64,000 nt of DNA from CAYTTR01 sp964440805 (GTDB lineage Bacteria; Acidobacteriota; Aminicenantia; Aminicenantales; Aminicenantaceae), in assembly GCA_964440805.1 (NCBI GenBank), contig CAYTTR010000002.1, positions 1 through 64,000 of the forward strand. Reading direction: 5' to 3'. Positions 60,484-64,000 of this stretch are shown in pieces. The notes beneath the pieces were generated by a model, which was not told the origin of the DNA, did no database searches, and saw only the letters and a program-made list of their open reading frames with translations. Numbering within the stretch: position 1 is the first letter of the stretch; every line of letters begins with the position of its first letter. A program made the translations under genes and the position numbers.

Positions 60484-63330
60484 TTATCCGAGCAGGGACT
60501 CCGTATGTTTCTTATTTTTAAGATCTATGGGAATATAAATTGTAAAAGTAGAGCCTTGTCCAGATTCGCTTTCCACTGTTAGGTGGCCTTCGTGTTCTTT
60601 AACAATGGCGTAACTTATTGACAGTCCCAGTCCAGTACCTTTTCCTATACCTTTTGTGGTGAAAAAGGGATCAAAGATATGAGGAAGATGCTGAGCTTTA
60701 ATCCCTGTGCCGGTGTCTTTTATTTGAATAACAGCTGTTTTATTCATCTGGAAAAGCTTTAAGCTAAGTTTTCCCCCTTCAGGCATAGCGTCAATGGCAT
60801 TGAGAATTATGTTTATAAAAACCTGTTGAATTTTCTCTCCCTGGGCCCAAATCTGAGGAACCGGTTCAAGCTGGAGCTCCAGTTCAATGTTCATGGTTTT
60901 CAGTTTGTAATCAATAAGGGAAATGATTTCTTCCAGGTTTTCTTTGAGGTTTACTCTCTGGAAAGAGGTGCTTTCCGGATTTCTGGCAAAATTGAGAAGA
61001 TTTTTCACAATCCTGGCTACCCTGTCGGTCTGTTTTTCAATATTCTCCAGGATTTTGTTATGCGGGGAGTTTGTTAATTTTTTCTGAAGTATTTGAACGT
61101 AGCTGGAAATTCCCGTCAATGGGGTGTTGATTTCGTGGGCCACCCCAGCAGAAAGAAGCCCGATCGAAGCCAATTTTTCCGAGGTCAAAAGCTGCTGCTG
61201 GAGGGAAATTTTTTCTGTGACATCGTCAAAAACAATAACTGTTCCGTAAGAATTCATCTGATTATCCAGGAGAGGAGTTTTAGCGATATCGAAGATTTTC
61301 TTTTCTCCGGAAGGCATTTCAAGGGAAATCTCACTTAACAGACGAAAACTTAACTGAGTATCAGGAGGAAAAAGAGAAGAAAAATTTTTCTTTCCCAGGA
61401 TATTCAGTAACTTTTTCCCCAGAACTTCTTCTTTTTTTAGAGAAAACAAATTTTCCATTACCCGGTTCCATCCAGTCACTATTCCCTTTTGGTCGAGGAC
61501 AGCTACTCCAACAGTCAGACTTTCGATGATATTTTCACTGTAATCCTTAAGTCTTTCCAGTTCAAAGGTGCGTTTTTGGGCTTGATCGTATAAATAGGCA
61601 TTCTCTAGAGCCAGAGCAACTGAAGAAGATATGGTTTCCAGAAGATCCCAGTCTTCACTGTTCAAATATGTTTTATCTGTCTTTTTTCCCATACCAAGAG
61701 CCCCGATTAATTTACCTTCCAGGTGAAAAGGGAGGAAATGAAAAAAACCGGATTTTGTCATATCCTCCCAATCAGTCCTGGCATCCCGTTTCTCGGAAGA
61801 GGAAAGATAGGAAAGAGATTTATTGACATTCATCTGTTGAATCAAGCCCTGAGGAAGGATTAATTCAGTTCCCGAAGAAGGAACTGCTCCGCGTGATTCA
61901 AGAGCTATGAAACAATTTTTCTTCTGGTTAGAAGGAAGAAGCAAGGCAATATCTTTTACCGATAGGGCATTACCTATCAGGTCAAGCAATGAATGGGCGA
62001 GTTTGCGCAGATTTCTTTCCCGGGTGAGTTCTTGAGAGATAGAGAGAAGGAGGCGGCGGTATTTGTAACTCCTTTTATAGATGACTCTATCCAAAAGGGA
62101 TTGAAAAAGTTTCAACAAGGGAGGAAATAGAGTGGCGCCCAGGATTATGGCCAGAATTCCCATTAGTAGCACAGCCAGGCGGTTTTCAGAAAAACTCTGG
62201 GTTTGAGAGCTGACAATAAAATAAAGAATGGCTAAAACAATATAGGCAGAGATAAGAGTCACTGCCTTTTTAAGAATGACTTCAATATCAAAAAGCCGGT
62301 AACTTGATATGGAGTAAGCGAAGGTCAAAGGGATAAAGGCTAGGAGAACTACAGAAAGCTCGGCAGCCCTGGAAGGTACTCCTCCCAAAAGGAAAGGAAT
62401 AACATAAAAAGCTATAAAGGGAAGACTGCCAAGTCCCAGGCCATAGGATATCCATTTCAACTGATTTTTGATAATCAGGTTCTGGGTTTTCTGATTGTCC
62501 ATTATTATTATGATTAGGGTCGTTAGGGTAAAAAGAGTGTAATGGAGAAAGTCCAGTTTGGATAAGTTAGAAAAGAAACGGGAAATGAAATAGGTATCAA
62601 AAGGAAAAAAATGAGATAAATGAATAAAAATCCTAATAAAAAGAAGAATTGCGGCTGGAAAATAGAGAATGCGCCAGGAAACCGATGGTTGCTTGAACCA
62701 CATCTTCCGCCTGGGAAAGACCAAGAAGGAATGAAGAAGCAGAGGAGCAAATACCAAAAGGGCGATTTCATCGATCCAGTAGAAAATGTTATCCAGAAAA
62801 TCCATTTCGCCGGTGGGAGAGAAAACAAACAAAGCGAAAAAAGAAAAAGAGATAAGGCAGAAAAATAGGTTAGCCAAAGAAAACGGCCTTTTTGATTTAA
62901 AAAACACCATGAACATAATGATAATGGTGGTAATACCGATTAAAGCCATGAAATAATAAAGTGGATGAACGCTCTTCTGAGAGAGAAAAAAAGAAGGAAC
63001 CAGGAGTTCCCCCTCGTGGCTAATCTGGTAATAAGCCCTTTGTGAGGAAAGGAAGGCTCTCCAATGGACTTTGGACAGGTCGATCTTGTTGTTAATGGGA
63101 TAAGTGTAGTCCTGGATTGTTATAGATAATAATATGTCTCCCTTCTTGATTCCGGCCAGATAGGCAGGAGAGCCGGTATCCACTTTTACCGCTGTCAAGC
63201 GGCTGGATTTATTTTTCCAGACAACTCCATCTGTAGGCTCTTTCCAGCTTATTTTCCGGTGAATATTTATTCCGCCGAGGGCTAAAAACAGGACGAGAAC
63301 AAAAATAAAAGCAAAGATTTTTCGGGACAT
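60484..63330 (-). CDS. Histidine kinase with PDZ, membrane, GAF and PAS domains
   Basis: The protein has 948 residues. After one N-terminal helix, a PDZ-like periplasmic segment (VDTGSPAYLAGIKKGDILLS, about 50-75) is followed by about eight membrane helices (120-410), a GAF region (about 440-600), a PAS domain (VAVLDQKGIVTGWNRVMENL near 630), a HisKA box GVAHEINTPLTGISSYVQIL and a HATPase domain (NIILNAIDAMPEGGKL, GTGIKAQHLPHIFDPFFTTK, GTGLGLSISYAIVKEH). It is upstream of and co-oriented with an NtrC-type regulator. Stimulus unknown; PDZ suggests sensing of protein C-termini or envelope stress. Confidence 0.92.
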   Translation of the reverse strand: MSRKIFAFIFVLVLFLALGGINIHRKISWKEPTDGVVWKNKSSRLTAVKVDTGSPAYLAGIKKGDILLSITIQDYTYPINNKIDLSKVHWRAFLSSQRAYYQISHEGELLVPSFFLSQKSVHPLYYFMALIGITTIIIMFMVFFKSKRPFSLANLFFCLISFSFFALFVFSPTGEMDFLDNIFYWIDEIALLVFAPLLLHSFLVFPRRKMWFKQPSVSWRILYFPAAILLFIRIFIHLSHFFPFDTYFISRFFSNLSKLDFLHYTLFTLTTLIIIIMDNQKTQNLIIKNQLKWISYGLGLGSLPFIAFYVIPFLLGGVPSRAAELSVVLLAFIPLTFAYSISSYRLFDIEVILKKAVTLISAYIVLAILYFIVSSQTQSFSENRLAVLLMGILAIILGATLFPPLLKLFQSLLDRVIYKRSYKYRRLLLSISQELTRERNLRKLAHSLLDLIGNALSVKDIALLLPSNQKKNCFIALESRGAVPSSGTELILPQGLIQQMNVNKSLSYLSSSEKRDARTDWEDMTKSGFFHFLPFHLEGKLIGALGMGKKTDKTYLNSEDWDLLETISSSVALALENAYLYDQAQKRTFELERLKDYSENIIESLTVGVAVLDQKGIVTGWNRVMENLFSLKKEEVLGKKLLNILGKKNFSSLFPPDTQLSFRLLSEISLEMPSGEKKIFDIAKTPLLDNQMNSYGTVIVFDDVTEKISLQQQLLTSEKLASIGLLSAGVAHEINTPLTGISSYVQILQKKLTNSPHNKILENIEKQTDRVARIVKNLLNFARNPESTSFQRVNLKENLEEIISLIDYKLKTMNIELELQLEPVPQIWAQGEKIQQVFINIILNAIDAMPEGGKLSLKLFQMNKTAVIQIKDTGTGIKAQHLPHIFDPFFTTKGIGKGTGLGLSISYAIVKEHEGHLTVESESGQGSTFTIYIPIDLKNKKHTESLLG

Positions 63331-63392
63331 ATCGTCTTAATTCTCGGAAAAAAATCCAAATAATTGAATCATTATTATAAAAAAAATTATGG

Positions 63393-63677
63393 TTAGTTCA
63401 AAATGGATCTTTCTATTGCCCGGCAAGCCCAGGTGATATCAGGTTGGTTAAGTATTTTTTCCAAAGCTGTATTTTCTTTGAGTCCTAAAGGCTCGGTGTT
63501 TCTACTCAGGAATTTACTAATGTAATCTTCTTCCGGTTTTTTGATTGTCTGAGGCTCAGGTGAAGCCGATTCAATCATCTTCGGTGCTCTCGAAGAAAAG
63601 CCACTTTCCCCAAAAAATGGAATAATTCCAATCAATAGCATAAACAAACCCACCTTTTTAAATCCAGTTTTTTTCAT
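63393..63677 (-). CDS. Small secreted hypothetical protein
   Basis: The protein has 94 residues with a signal peptide (about 1-26; KKTGFKKVGLFMLLIGIIPFF), then a polar, Ser/Pro/Glu-rich segment and a helical C-terminal half with one cysteine (near residue 84). No known domain is recognised. It lies 62 bases upstream of the kinase on the same strand and divergent from the secretion/pilus F gene. TTGACA at 63715-63710 (minus strand) about 30 bases upstream may be its -35 box, giving a very short leader. Function unknown. Confidence 0.6.
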   Translation of the reverse strand: MKKTGFKKVGLFMLLIGIIPFFGESGFSSRAPKMIESASPEPQTIKKPEEDYISKFLSRNTEPLGLKENTALEKILNQPDITWACRAIERSILN

Positions 63678-63757
63678 CTTATTTTTAACTTAGATATTTT
63701 CTTTATTTTTGTCAATAGGTGAAAAACTATGAATGTTGGTGATTGTTACGGCCGGGT

Positions 63758-63786
63758 TTGACAAACAAAGAAGGATAACCTAACAT
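63758..63786 (+). promoter_or_regulatory. Promoter of the GspF/PilC-like gene
   Basis: A perfect TTGACA (63758-63763), 17 bases, and TAACAT (63781-63786; 4 of 6). The ATG at 63833 is about 40 nt from the predicted start. Confidence 0.55.
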
Positions 63787-63832
63787 TAATAGAGAAAAAA
63801 AGCAAAATATTATTGAAAAGAATTCAATCCTA

Positions 63833-64000
63833 ATGCCATATTTCCACTGCCGGTTGGCTACAGATAGGGGGAAGATCATAACTCAATCCTTTTATGCCCC
63901 CTCAGCAGGAGATGTCCGCCGGCATTTCGAGGAGCGGGGGCTGTGTGTACTGGCTGTCAAAAGAGACTGGAAGAGGCTTTCTCATTTTTCCCTCCCGTTT
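63833..64000 (+). CDS. Type II secretion/type IV pilus F protein (N-terminal part)
   Basis: The frame is open from ATG 63833 to the window end (56 residues). MPYFHCRLATDRGKIITQSF, then YAPSAGDVRRHFEERGLCVL is the typical N-terminal strand-helix unit of GspF/PilC inner-membrane platform proteins, which begins with a cytoplasmic domain before the first helix. The ATG lacks a clear ribosome binding site. The gene is truncated by the window, so the system type (secretion or pilus) is undetermined. It is next to a PilR-like regulator and kinase pair. Confidence 0.72.
   Translation, partial: MPYFHCRLATDRGKIITQSFYAPSAGDVRRHFEERGLCVLAVKRDWKRLSHFSLPF

Overview
This window looks like a chromosomal segment of an uncultured, probably anaerobic, Gram-negative bacterium. 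It carries a PpiD/SurA-type periplasmic foldase, a MacA-like adaptor, an N-terminal fragment of a type II secretion/type IV pilus F protein, pyruvate phosphate dikinase, a PyrD/PyrK (NAD-linked) dihydroorotate dehydrogenase, and NuoE/NuoF-type flavin/iron-sulfur proteins. The gene style (TPR proteins with SLH repeats, sigma-54 regulators, DUF4388) fits Acidobacteriota-like lineages such as Aminicenantes, but that placement is inference only. A run of ten Ns inside a glycosyltransferase gene shows that this is a draft scaffold. Genes are dense, and no rRNA, tRNA, CRISPR array or prophage was found.

Layout. 1-1.8 kb: pyrK-pyrD (minus). 2.2-8.4 kb (plus): aminotransferase, rhodanese, MauE/DoxX-like protein, ppdK and a histone-deacetylase-fold amidohydrolase. 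8.4-10 kb (minus): cutA and an M20 peptidase. 10.1-17.4 kb (plus): a surface-polysaccharide cluster of five glycosyltransferases and a polyprenyl-phosphate sugar-1-phosphate transferase. 17.4-25.5 kb (minus): pgsA, a TPR/SLH lipoprotein, hflX, miaA, a DUF4388 protein, and a Yip1-ABC ATPase-MacA set. 25.6-28.8 kb: an inositol-monophosphatase-family gene with a LecA-like secreted protein, then accC-accB on the other strand. 28.9-36.9 kb (plus): ffh, rpsP, khpA, rimM (frameshifted), trmD, rplS, rnhB, a large TPR protein and a sigma-54 activator. 37-41 kb: an NhaC antiporter with isoaspartyl dipeptidase, and a PlsC-like gene. 41-49.8 kb (minus): a long run, M50 protease-scpA-scpB-ispH-rpsA-HU-HIT-acyl-CoA dehydrogenase-PpiD. 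50-58.4 kb: a nitrogen/redox block with an FMN glutamate-synthase-type protein, a HoxU-like iron-sulfur protein, a NuoF-GltD fusion, NuoE and glutamine synthetase, all minus, and a divergent Lrp regulator. 58.5-64 kb: speD, an NtrC-type regulator with a large PDZ/7TM/GAF/PAS histidine kinase, a small secreted protein and the start of a GspF/PilC gene.

The most interesting functional unit is the 50-58 kb block. NuoE, a protein fusing a thioredoxin-like [2Fe-2S] domain, NuoF and GltD, and a cysteine-rich HoxU-like protein could form an NADH/NADPH/ferredoxin-linked (possibly bifurcating) complex. It sits beside a stand-alone FMN glutamate-synthase domain and glutamine synthetase.

The window is also rich in small non-coding repeats that gene calling does not explain. 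These are a 155-bp MITE with 26-bp inverted ends and a 5-bp target duplication, whose end sequence recurs at the left edge of the window; a separate family with AGAGAGCATCAGG ends (three copies); REP-like palindromes with a GGGGACGTTCCCC core, including one inverted doublet; a 9-bp tandem minisatellite; and an isolated long hairpin. rimM is interrupted by a single-base shift at a T10 tract, which is an assembly error, a mutation, or slippage.
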